This document shows positions 47,376 through 55,872 of a stretch of DNA of 64,000 nt, one piece after another. The stretch is from positions 2,356,001 through 2,420,000 of the forward strand of contig NZ_OZ241356.1 in assembly GCF_965200405.1 (NCBI RefSeq), given 5' to 3'. The position numbers and the translations under genes were made by a program. Numbering within the stretch: the stretch's first letter is position 1; every line of letters begins with the position of its first letter. Below the pieces are notes generated by a model. The model ran no database searches and had not been told where the DNA came from. It worked only from the letters and a program-made list of their open reading frames with translations. Source of the DNA: Glacieibacterium sp965200405. GTDB lineage: Bacteria; Pseudomonadota; Alphaproteobacteria; Sphingomonadales; Sphingomonadaceae.

Positions 47376-47381
47376 CGGGCG

Positions 47382-50192
47382 CTAGAACTTCACGCGCGCA
47401 CCGAAGGTGAAGTAGGTTCCGACCGCGTCGTAGAAGATCGGACCGGTCGGGCTGACCGGCGGCTGCTTGTCGAAGACGTTGTTGACGTTGAGCGACAGCG
47501 TGAAGGTTTCGGTCGCCTTGAACTGCGCGCCGAGGTCGAGATAGGTGTAGGCCTTGACGTCGTTGTTCACCAGGATGCCGTCGAGCAGGTGGTTGAACTT
47601 GCCCTTGCCGACATAGCGGGCGCGTGCGTCGAGGCCGAGCCAGTCGTTCTGGTAGGTCATGCTCAACGTGCCGCGCCAGTTCGGGATGGCGTTGCCGGTG
47701 CTGCTGCCGACGTCGCCGGCGCTGTCGACGCTGGAGACGCCGGTGTCGAACGTGAACTCCTTCACATAGGTCGCCAGCGCGCGGGTCCGCAGCGTGCCCG
47801 GGATGTTGCCGCCGAGCGCCGACAGCGGGAAGACGTACGACGCCTCGATATCGAAGCCGCGGGTCTTGAACTCGGCGATATTCTGCGAGTTCGAGGCGAC
47901 TTCGGTCACGGTACCCGCCGCGTTGCGGGTGATCCGGGCGCAGGCGGCGGTGCTGCCGTTGCGGCAGGCGAGCGTCAGGTTGGAGGCCGACAGCGTGGTG
48001 ATCGCGCCTTCGATGTTGATGTTGTAATAGTCGACCGACAGGTTGAACCCGGGCAGGAACTTCGGCGACAGCGTCGCGCCGATGGTGGTCGTGTAGCCGA
48101 CCTCGGGCACCAGGTCGGTGTTGCCGCCGCTGAACGTCGTGACCTGCTGCGGCGCCGGATTGTAATTGGCATTGGCAGCGGCGCGGCCGGCGCTGTCCTG
48201 GTCGACGAGCGGCCCGATGTTGATCGAGCGGACCGCGAACAGCTCGGTCACTGTCGGTGCCCGGATATCGCGCGAGCGCGTGGCGCGCAGCAGCAGCGTG
48301 TCGAACAGGCCGATGGTGCCGCCGCCCTTCCACGACCAGATGCCGCCGCTGCGGCTGTAGTCGGAGTAGCGCGCGGCGCCGTTCGCATCGATCTTGATCT
48401 TGCCCTCGACGTCGAGCAGCGGCACGGCGACCTCGCCAAAGCCCTCCTTGACGTTGAAGCCGCCGCTGATCGGTGAGCCGTACAGGTTGAGCGGGCCATA
48501 GGCACCGGCGAGATCGGCGGTGCCGCTGCGCGAGGTCTGTTCCTCCCACCGGGCCTCGGCGCCGACCGCGATGGTGACCGGCCCGGCCCATAGCGAGAAC
48601 AGGTCGCCCTGGATCTCGACGGCTGCCGCATCGAGCTTGTTGGTGGTGTCGTTCTGCTGCGTGCCGCGGATGTAGTTGAGCGCCTCGGCCGACGGGGCTT
48701 CGGCACCGAACAGGTTGAGCGGACGGCAGGCGGCGTCGTCGTTGGCGGCGTTGGCATCGGCATTGATGCCGCAGACGGTCTGGCCGCCGCTCGACACGGC
48801 GTTGACCGCATTGTTGAAGCGCGAGACGATGCGGGCGTTGCGGACGCGCTGCGCGAAGTCGACTTCGCCGTGGCTGTAATGGCCCTGCGCTGTCCAACTG
48901 CCGCCGAGGTCGATGTCGAAGCCGACCGCACCTTCCTTCTGCTCGCGCTTGCCGTCGTAGACGAGGCGGAACTGGTTATCGAAGAAGCGCCCGAGCGTGA
49001 AGCTGGTCTGCCCCGCCGCCGCCAGCGTGCTGCGGATCGCCGGTGACAGGAACGGGTTGGTCGCCTGGATGGTCAGGCTCGACGGTGCGCCGATATCGGG
49101 CAGGAAGTTGTAGACCGACCGCGACCGGCCATAGGTCGCGTCGGCCCATAGCTTGACCGCGCCGAAGTCGTAGCTGGCGCGGGCGAAGGTGCTGATCCGC
49201 TCCAATGGCGTCGTCACCGCGATCGCGTCGTACAGTCCGACGGCATCGGCGCCGCCGATCACCTGGGCCGGGAACGGCGTGGTCGCCGGGTTGACCGCCA
49301 GCGAGGTGCCGCCGCGATAGGCCCGCAACGTGCCGTCGCTGTTGAACATCTGGCCGGCGAGGACGCCGCTGGTGATCAGTCCGCCGGAGGTCTGGTTGCC
49401 GAAGTTGACGTCGCGCACCAGGATCTGGCGCGTGTCGGTGGGTACCGTCGGGTTGAGCCGGACGATGCCGGCGCTGCCGAGGTTGCGTCGGCTGTTGCGG
49501 TCGGGGATCGACTTGTCGTTGACGTACTCGCCGCTGAACATGAGCTGCCCGCGGCCATCGGCGAAGGAAGTGCCCATCGTCAGGTCGCCGCCATAGCGGG
49601 CGCCGTCGCCGCGCGAGGAGATGCCCGACACGCCGCCGACGGTAATGCCCTTGATCTCGTCGGCGAGGATGATGTTGACGACACCGGCGACGGCATCGGA
49701 GCCATACGCTGCCGACGCACCGCCGGTCACTACCTCGACCCGGCTGACGAGGCCGAGCGGGACGTAGTTGAGATTGTTCTGCCCGACGAAGCGGCGACCG
49801 TTGACCAGCGTCAGCGTGCGGTTCGATCCAAGTCCACGGAGGTCGACGGGGGCGCTGCCGCTCGAGGTGTTGCCGACGGAGACCTGCGTCGTGACCGTCG
49901 GGCGGAATGCGGGGCTGTCGTTCAGGACCTGCTGCAGATTGGCGCGCTGGCCCTGGCGCAGCTCGACGGCGCCGATCACGGTCGTCGGCGTCGGCTGGTT
50001 GAACCCGGCACGCTCGATGCGCGATCCGGTGACGACGATCTCGGCCTCATTGGTGCCGGCGTCTTCGGCGGGCGTGGCGGCGGGCGAGGCGACCTGCGCC
50101 ATCGCGGGACCGCCCGCGAAGATCATCGCCAGGGCCAGGACGCTGCTCGACCTCAGGCCGAGTTTGCCGATGCGCTGCTTGTAACCGTCCAT
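47382..50192 (-). CDS. TonB-dependent outer-membrane receptor
   Basis: A 936-residue receptor. The signal peptide (1-34) ends in AMAQ. A plug domain begins with EIVVTGSRIE and holds the RGLGSNRTLTLVNGRR and GGASAAYGSDAVAGVVNI blocks. The 22-strand barrel ends YFTFGARVKF with a terminal Phe. The start at 50192 follows GGGGGAA. It is co-transcribed with the CocE-type hydrolase and divergent from the M19 dipeptidase gene. The substrate is not readable; context suggests peptides or acylated amino acids. Confidence 0.93.
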   Translation of the reverse strand: MDGYKQRIGKLGLRSSSVLALAMIFAGGPAMAQVASPAATPAEDAGTNEAEIVVTGSRIERAGFNQPTPTTVIGAVELRQGQRANLQQVLNDSPAFRPTVTTQVSVGNTSSGSAPVDLRGLGSNRTLTLVNGRRFVGQNNLNYVPLGLVSRVEVVTGGASAAYGSDAVAGVVNIILADEIKGITVGGVSGISSRGDGARYGGDLTMGTSFADGRGQLMFSGEYVNDKSIPDRNSRRNLGSAGIVRLNPTVPTDTRQILVRDVNFGNQTSGGLITSGVLAGQMFNSDGTLRAYRGGTSLAVNPATTPFPAQVIGGADAVGLYDAIAVTTPLERISTFARASYDFGAVKLWADATYGRSRSVYNFLPDIGAPSSLTIQATNPFLSPAIRSTLAAAGQTSFTLGRFFDNQFRLVYDGKREQKEGAVGFDIDLGGSWTAQGHYSHGEVDFAQRVRNARIVSRFNNAVNAVSSGGQTVCGINADANAANDDAACRPLNLFGAEAPSAEALNYIRGTQQNDTTNKLDAAAVEIQGDLFSLWAGPVTIAVGAEARWEEQTSRSGTADLAGAYGPLNLYGSPISGGFNVKEGFGEVAVPLLDVEGKIKIDANGAARYSDYSRSGGIWSWKGGGTIGLFDTLLLRATRSRDIRAPTVTELFAVRSINIGPLVDQDSAGRAAANANYNPAPQQVTTFSGGNTDLVPEVGYTTTIGATLSPKFLPGFNLSVDYYNINIEGAITTLSASNLTLACRNGSTAACARITRNAAGTVTEVASNSQNIAEFKTRGFDIEASYVFPLSALGGNIPGTLRTRALATYVKEFTFDTGVSSVDSAGDVGSSTGNAIPNWRGTLSMTYQNDWLGLDARARYVGKGKFNHLLDGILVNNDVKAYTYLDLGAQFKATETFTLSLNVNNVFDKQPPVSPTGPIFYDAVGTYFTFGARVKF

Positions 50193-50240
50193 GTATTCCC
50201 CCGTTCGCTGGCCCAACCACGTTACGGGAATATGTCACGA

Positions 50241-50256
50241 TGTCCGATATAGGACA
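50241..50256. promoter_or_regulatory. Candidate operator palindrome
   Basis: TGTCCGATATAGGACA is an inverted repeat (TGTCC/GGACA) with two mismatched centre positions, 49-64 bases upstream of the TonB receptor ATG. It sits in the 346-base AT-richer gap between the receptor and the dipeptidase, which holds no gene. A regulator binding here could control one or both directions. Confidence 0.4.
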
Positions 50257-50484
50257 ATACGTGTCTTGGAATGAGAAGATCGGCACTTCTGGGCGAGTGG
50301 AAGCAAATTTTTGCTGATCTTGAGGTAATTCGTTCCATAACAGCGGTAGTTTCAAGAGTTTGGCAACGAACGACAGGCTGTTTGAGCCATTTGATGTCGG
50401 AATCCCTTTGTTATTCTTTTTTTGGACCGAGACGAAGGTCGTTCCCGGCCCGGCATCCTCGCTTATTTAAAGCAGATAATCCGA

Positions 50485-50513
50485 TTGACGTTCTCGCGAT
50501 GTGCCAATACCAT
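50485..50513 (+). promoter_or_regulatory. Candidate promoter of the dipeptidase operon
   Basis: TTGACG and TACCAT are separated by 17 bases, and the -10 ends 25 bases before the M19 ATG. This is a plausible housekeeping promoter for the dipeptidase, DUF1611 and serine hydrolase genes. Confidence 0.4.
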
Positions 50514-50538
50514 CCTGATCAGAAACAAGGGGGCTGGT

Positions 50539-51672
50539 ATGACGCGGGTTTCGCGCAGGACGGTTATCGGCGCAGCGGCGACCGCCGCAGTGTTTCCCCT
50601 GATCGGCTCCGGCGGCGCCCGAGCTGCCGTCGCGGCCCCCAGGACATATTCGCGTCGGGTGATAGACCTGGTCCACGAGAGCCTGGTCATCGACATGCTG
50701 GCGCCGATCAAGATCGCCTTCGGCCCGGAGTTCTACGCTACTCGCATGAGCGCGCAGGACGAGGCGGACTTTCGCGCCAGCGGTATCACCGGCTTCCATC
50801 ACGCCGTCGGCCTGGGTGGCCCGGACGCCCGCGAAAGCGCGCTCGACTTCTTCGCCATCTGGGGAAACTACGTCGCCCGTCACGCCCATCTGTTCTGCGC
50901 GGTCGGCACTGCAGCGGACCTGGTGAGCGCCAAGCGCGACGGCAAATGCGCCATCATCATGGGGCTGCAGAACGCCGACCACTTCCAGCGCGTCGCCGAC
51001 GTGAAGCACTTCTACGAGATCGGCCAGCGTTGCTCGCAACTGACGTACAATTCGCAGAACCGCCTCGGATCGGGGTCCACCGACCGGGTCGATGGCGGCG
51101 TCAGCGACTTCGGCGTGTCGATCATCACTGAGATGAACAAGGTCGGCATGCTGATCGATGTCTCGCATTGCGGCGATCGCACCACTCTCGACGCGATCGA
51201 GTTGTCGCCCAAGCCGATCGCGATCACGCACAGCAATTGCCGCGCGCTGCTGAACCATCCCCGCGTCAAGACCGACGAGGCGATCCGCGCGCTGGCCCGG
51301 AAGGGCGGGGTGATGGGCATCACCGGGGTCCGCAATTTCGTCAGCAAGACCGACCCGACGACGATCGCCAACATCGTCGATCACATCGATCATGTCGTTA
51401 AGCTCACCGGGATCGAGCATGTCGGCATCGGCACCGACTCCGACCTCAACGGCTATGACGACATGCCGGCGGAGATGAACAAGCAGCTGCGCGCCGGCTA
51501 CAAGGACAGCTACGCCTTTCGCGACAAGATCGACGTCGACGGCTTCGATCATCCGCGCAAGATGTTCGACCTGACCGAGGAATTGCTCCGCCGCCGCTAT
51601 TCGGATGCGAACATCAAGGCGATCCTCGGCGGCAATTTCTACCGCCTGCTCGCCTCGACCTGGGGCGGCTGA
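50539..51672 (+). CDS. Tat-exported M19 dipeptidase homologue with altered metal site
   Basis: A 377-residue protein of the membrane (renal) dipeptidase family. The N-terminus SRRTVIGAAATAAV looks like a Tat signal. H210 (IDVSHCG), H231 (ITHSNCRAL) and D300 (GIGTDSD) match conserved sites. The N-terminal HxD ligand pair, expected as DGHND, reads IDMLAP (51-56), and the bridging Glu is Q144 (MGLQNAD). It may bind one metal or have another function, as does the homologue PvdM of pyoverdine maturation. Typical family members split dipeptides, including those ending in a D-residue. AAGGGGG precedes the ATG. First gene of a same-strand run of five. Confidence 0.85.
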   Translation: MTRVSRRTVIGAAATAAVFPLIGSGGARAAVAAPRTYSRRVIDLVHESLVIDMLAPIKIAFGPEFYATRMSAQDEADFRASGITGFHHAVGLGGPDARESALDFFAIWGNYVARHAHLFCAVGTAADLVSAKRDGKCAIIMGLQNADHFQRVADVKHFYEIGQRCSQLTYNSQNRLGSGSTDRVDGGVSDFGVSIITEMNKVGMLIDVSHCGDRTTLDAIELSPKPIAITHSNCRALLNHPRVKTDEAIRALARKGGVMGITGVRNFVSKTDPTTIANIVDHIDHVVKLTGIEHVGIGTDSDLNGYDDMPAEMNKQLRAGYKDSYAFRDKIDVDGFDHPRKMFDLTEELLRRRYSDANIKAILGGNFYRLLASTWGG

Positions 51673-51674
51673 CG

Positions 51675-52706
51675 ATGACCTTGCTCCGACCGGCGGCGGG
51701 TGCGCTGCCGCAGCCCTACCTGCTGTTCCTCGGCGACGTCGCGCAACCGGGTTACGCCAAGACCGCGTTCGGCCTGCGCGACTGGGCGCCCGACCAGTGC
51801 ATCGGCGAATACCGCCTGCCCGACGCCAAGGTAACGACCGGCCTGGCGTACCTGACCCCGGCGCAGGCGGCGGCGGCGGGCGCGCGCTCGATGGTGATCG
51901 GCGTGGCGAACAGTGGCGGCGTGATCCCCGCGAGCTGGGTCGCGTCGCTCATGGAGGCCCTGCAGGCCGGCCTCGACCTGGTCGCGGGAATGCACTCGCG
52001 CCTCGGCGACGTGCCCGGACTTGCCGAAGCCGCGACTCAGCTCGGGCGGCGCCTGATCGACGTCCGCGTGCCACCCGCAAACATCCCCGTCGGCACCGGC
52101 CGCAAGCGAACCGGACAGCGCCTGCTGACGGTCGGCACCGACTGTGCGCTGGGCAAGAAATACACCGCGCTGGCGCTGGCCCGCGCCTTTAAAGCCCGCG
52201 GCATCGCTGCCGATTTCCGCGCCACCGGCCAGACCGGCATCATGATCGCCGGCAGCGGCATCCCGATGGACGCGGTCGTCGCCGACTTCGAGGCCGGCGC
52301 CGCGGAGATGCTGTCGCCCGATGCAGCGCCCGACCATTGGGACGTCATCGAAGGGCAGGGCTCGCTATTCCATCCCGCCTATGCGGCGGTGTCGATGGGG
52401 TTGCTGCACGGCAGCCAGCCCGATGTCTTCGTCGTCTGCCACGAGCCTGGCCGGAGCGAGATGCTGGGCGCCCCCGGCTATGGCTTGCCGAGCATCGCCG
52501 AGCTTATCGAGGCGACGCTGTTGCTCGGCCGGCGCACCAACCCGCGCATCCGCTGCGGCGGCGTCGCCTACAACAGTTCGCGCCTCGATGCCGACGAAGC
52601 CGGCCGCCTGATCGCCGCGGACACCGAGCGGCTGGGCCTGCCGGTCGCCGATCCGATCCGTGGGGGTCCGGCCTTCGAACGGCTGGTCGAGAGCTGCCTC
52701 GCATGA
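51675..52706 (+). CDS. DUF1611 protein, DgcN-like
   Basis: A 343-residue cytoplasmic protein starting two bases after the M19 stop. The N-terminal Rossmann-like half (IGVANSGG near 75) is followed by a P-loop-like GTDCALGKKYTA (154-165) and RATGQTGIMIAG and EGQGSLFHPAY blocks typical of DUF1611. A family member, DgcN, has been reported as a D-glutamate N-acetyltransferase acting with DgcA in D-glutamate breakdown. DgcA is not next to it here; S12 hydrolases follow. The specific activity is by family only. Confidence 0.8.
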   Translation: MTLLRPAAGALPQPYLLFLGDVAQPGYAKTAFGLRDWAPDQCIGEYRLPDAKVTTGLAYLTPAQAAAAGARSMVIGVANSGGVIPASWVASLMEALQAGLDLVAGMHSRLGDVPGLAEAATQLGRRLIDVRVPPANIPVGTGRKRTGQRLLTVGTDCALGKKYTALALARAFKARGIAADFRATGQTGIMIAGSGIPMDAVVADFEAGAAEMLSPDAAPDHWDVIEGQGSLFHPAYAAVSMGLLHGSQPDVFVVCHEPGRSEMLGAPGYGLPSIAELIEATLLLGRRTNPRIRCGGVAYNSSRLDADEAGRLIAADTERLGLPVADPIRGGPAFERLVESCLA

Positions 52707-52746
52707 CGATCGCCCGCCTGCCCGCGCACACACAAGAGGTCGCCTC

Positions 52747-54222
52747 ATGGTCCTGCTAACCCGTCGCCGCATCTTCGCCGCCGCGGCAGTCTCGCTGCTC
52801 GCCTCGGGCGCCGCCCCACTTACCGCAGCGACGCCGCCGCGCGCCTCTGCCGCGGTGCCGATGTCGAGCGCACTCGCTTCGCTGCCCGCGTTCATCGACG
52901 GCGTCGTCGCCGAGCAGATCGCGACGCGCGAAGTCGCCGGGGCCGTCGTCACCGTCGTCCACGACGGTCGCGTCGTCATGTCCCGCGGCTATGGGTTTGC
53001 CGACGTTGGCCGGGCGATCCCGGTCGATCCCGCCCGCACCCTGTTCCGGCCGGGCTCGGTCTCCAAGCTTTTCACCTGGGTCGCGCTGATGCAGCAGATC
53101 GAGCAGGGCAAGGTCAGCATGGACGCCGACGTCAACCGCTATCTCGACTTCGTCATCCCGCCGTTCGAGGGCAAGCCGGTACTGGTCAGCGACCTGTTCG
53201 CGCACACCCCGGGGATGAGCGACAGCAGCGGCATTTCCACCGACGATCCGGCGAAGGTCGAGCCGTTCACCAAATGGATGAAGACCCATATCCCCAAGCG
53301 CATCTGGGCGCCGGGAACCGAGACTTCCTATTCGAACTACGGCGCCGCGCTGGCCGGGTACATCGTCCAGCGCCTCTCCGGCGAGCCCTTCGCCGACTAT
53401 ACGGAGCGGCATATCTTCAAGCCGCTCGGCATGACGTCGACGACGTTCCGCGAGGATCTGCCGCCCGCCATGCGCCAGCGCGCGGCGCTCGGCTACCGTT
53501 TCGAGGAAGGCCGCCTGCTGCCCCAGCCCGTCGAATATTACGGCGTGATCATGCCGGCCGGATCGGCCTCCGCGCCCGGTGCCGACATGTCGCGCTTCAT
53601 GCTGGCGATGCTCGGCGGCGGACAGCTGGGTGGTGCCCGCATCCTGTCGCCGGCGTCGGTCCGGCTGCTGTTCTCCGACAGCTTCGCCAACGCGCCCGGC
53701 CTTGAGGGGATGGCGCACGGATTCATGGTCCACCGGCTCAGCGACCCGCATCTGGTCGGGCATGGCGGCAACACCCGCGACTTCCACTCCAACCTCGTGC
53801 TGGCGCCCAGCCTCGGCTTCGGCTTCTTCATCTCGATGACCGGCGGGGAGGGCAGCTATCTCGCCCGCACCGAACTGACCGAGGCGATCATCGGGCGGAT
53901 GTTCCCGCGCCAGCCGGCCCCGCGCCAGGCCGGGCCGCCACCGCGCACCGGCAGCTACCGCGTCAACCGCCGCGACTATGACATTCCGGCCAAGCCCGAG
54001 CGCGACCTGAAAGTAACCGCAGGCGCGCCGGGCGAACTCAAGCTCGAACTGTCGGGTCGCGTTTCGCAGTGGCAGCGGATCGGTGACGACACCTATGAGC
54101 AGGTCACCGGGGCGCGCGCCGGCGGGCCCTACGAGCGGCTGCGCTTCTATGGCGACGAGCGTGATCCGCGGCTGTCGTTCTCGTCGCAGCCGCACGTCGC
54201 CTACCATCTAATTCGGCCTTGA
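52747..54222 (+). CDS. Exported S12-family serine hydrolase (1 of 3)
   Basis: A 491-residue beta-lactamase-fold hydrolase with an N-terminal TRRRIF signal that may be Tat-dependent. The catalytic motifs are complete: SVSK (S104, K107), YSN (195-197) and HGG (339-341). A small beta domain follows to the C-terminus. Relatives are D,D-peptidases, D-aminopeptidases, esterases and MlrB-type peptide hydrolases; sequence alone does not decide. AAGAGG precedes the ATG. Next in line after the DgcN-like gene. Confidence 0.87.
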   Translation: MVLLTRRRIFAAAAVSLLASGAAPLTAATPPRASAAVPMSSALASLPAFIDGVVAEQIATREVAGAVVTVVHDGRVVMSRGYGFADVGRAIPVDPARTLFRPGSVSKLFTWVALMQQIEQGKVSMDADVNRYLDFVIPPFEGKPVLVSDLFAHTPGMSDSSGISTDDPAKVEPFTKWMKTHIPKRIWAPGTETSYSNYGAALAGYIVQRLSGEPFADYTERHIFKPLGMTSTTFREDLPPAMRQRAALGYRFEEGRLLPQPVEYYGVIMPAGSASAPGADMSRFMLAMLGGGQLGGARILSPASVRLLFSDSFANAPGLEGMAHGFMVHRLSDPHLVGHGGNTRDFHSNLVLAPSLGFGFFISMTGGEGSYLARTELTEAIIGRMFPRQPAPRQAGPPPRTGSYRVNRRDYDIPAKPERDLKVTAGAPGELKLELSGRVSQWQRIGDDTYEQVTGARAGGPYERLRFYGDERDPRLSFSSQPHVAYHLIRP

Positions 54223-54236
54223 CCAAAGGACTCGCG

Positions 54237-55829
54237 ATGTTCGGACCGGGCAATGGACGTGTCGCCGGCGCAGGCCTCGTTCTGCTACTGGCGCTGACCC
54301 CGGTCGCGGCGCTGGCCGATCCGCCCGCCGGCTTCGACGCCCGGGTCGAGGCGCTGCGCCAGGCCGTCGGTGTCCCGGGCATGGCGATCGCGATCGTCGA
54401 AAACGGCCGCACGACGCTGGCCAAGGGCTATGGCACGCGTCGGCTGGGTGGGCGCGAGGCGGTGACGGCAAACACGATCTTCCCGAACGGCTCGACCGGC
54501 AAGGCGTTCACCACCGCCGCCCTCGCCGTGCTGGTCGACCAGGGCAAGATCGGCTGGGACGACAAGGTCGCCGATCGCCTGCCGGGCTTCCAGATGTACG
54601 ATCCCTGGGTGACGCGCGAGATGACGATCCGCGACCTGCTCGTGCACCGCAGCGGTTTGGGCCTCGGCGCAGGCGACCTGCTGTTCGTGCCGAGCACCAA
54701 CCTGACCCGCAAGGAAGCGGTGCGGCGGCTGCGCTACATCAAGCCGGCGACCAGCTTCCGCAGCGGCTATGCCTACGACAACGTCCTTTACATGGTCGCC
54801 GGCCAGCTGATCGAGGAGGTCAGCGGCAAGACCTGGGAAGCGTTTGTCGAGCAGAACGTGTTGCGCGCCGGGGGCATGAAGACCGCGACCACCGACGAGA
54901 AGCGCTTCGCCGCCGTCGACCGTGCCTATCCGCACGCCCGGATCAACGGGGCATTCCGCGGCGTCGGCGACCAGCATCAACTCGACGAGCGCGCCGAACT
55001 CGGCCGCACCGCGGCACCGGCCGGCGGGCTTGCGGTCAGCGCCAACGACATGGCGCGCTGGCTGACGATCCAGCTCGGCCACGGCAAGCTGCCGGAAGGC
55101 GGGCAATTGTTCAGCGAGCGCCAGTCGGCCGAGATGTGGAAGCCGTTGGTACTGACACCAGGCGGCCAGCTGCCGCCCGCCCTCAAGGCCGCGCAGCCGA
55201 TGTTCAGCGCCTATGCGCTCGGCTGGTCGGTGCAGGACTACAAGGGCGCCAAGATCATCTCGCACGACGGCGCGGTGTTCGGCTTCCAGGCCACCGTCGT
55301 GATGATCCCCGACAAGAACATCGGCTTCTCGATCCTGATCAATTCCGAGGACGGCGAGGTCATCCGAGGCCTGATGTACGAGTTGCTCGATCATTATCTC
55401 GACCAGCCGGCGCAGGATTGGGCGACGGTCTGGCGGACCTACAAGCGCGAGCGGCAGCAACGCGCGGTCGCCGCGCTGGCGACGGCCGAGACCAGGCCGG
55501 CGGAGGTCGGCCCGTCGCTGCCACTGGCGCGCTATGCGGGCGACTACACCGATCCCTGGTACGGGCCGATCTCGATCCGCGCCGAGAAGGGCGGGTTGCG
55601 CATCGACTTCAAACAGTCGCCCGGCCTGACCGGGACGCTGGAGCATTGGCAGTACGAGAGCTTCAGGACGCGCTGGGACGACAAGAGCTTCGAGCCCGCC
55701 TACGTCAATTTCGGCATCGACCCGACCGGCAAGATCGAGCGCATTACCATGCGCTCGGTGTCGCCGGTCGCCGACTTCAGCTGGGATTACCAGGACCTGC
55801 TGTTCACCCCGGCGAGTGCGGGGAAGTGA
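54237..55829 (+). CDS. Exported S12-family serine hydrolase (2 of 3)
   Basis: A 530-residue protein with a signal peptide ending LADPP. Motifs: STGK (S86, K89) and YDN (180-182), with SHDG in place of the third HGG-type motif. A DUF3471-like beta domain follows near 420-530. The ATG at 54237 has AAAGGA at good spacing; a TTG at 54219 overlapping the previous stop is possible. It differs enough from its two neighbours that they are not recent copies. Confidence 0.87.
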   Translation: MFGPGNGRVAGAGLVLLLALTPVAALADPPAGFDARVEALRQAVGVPGMAIAIVENGRTTLAKGYGTRRLGGREAVTANTIFPNGSTGKAFTTAALAVLVDQGKIGWDDKVADRLPGFQMYDPWVTREMTIRDLLVHRSGLGLGAGDLLFVPSTNLTRKEAVRRLRYIKPATSFRSGYAYDNVLYMVAGQLIEEVSGKTWEAFVEQNVLRAGGMKTATTDEKRFAAVDRAYPHARINGAFRGVGDQHQLDERAELGRTAAPAGGLAVSANDMARWLTIQLGHGKLPEGGQLFSERQSAEMWKPLVLTPGGQLPPALKAAQPMFSAYALGWSVQDYKGAKIISHDGAVFGFQATVVMIPDKNIGFSILINSEDGEVIRGLMYELLDHYLDQPAQDWATVWRTYKRERQQRAVAALATAETRPAEVGPSLPLARYAGDYTDPWYGPISIRAEKGGLRIDFKQSPGLTGTLEHWQYESFRTRWDDKSFEPAYVNFGIDPTGKIERITMRSVSPVADFSWDYQDLLFTPASAGK

Positions 55830-55872
55830 ACCAGCCTGTCGCATCGCCCGTCCGCTCACCAGAGAGGCTGAC

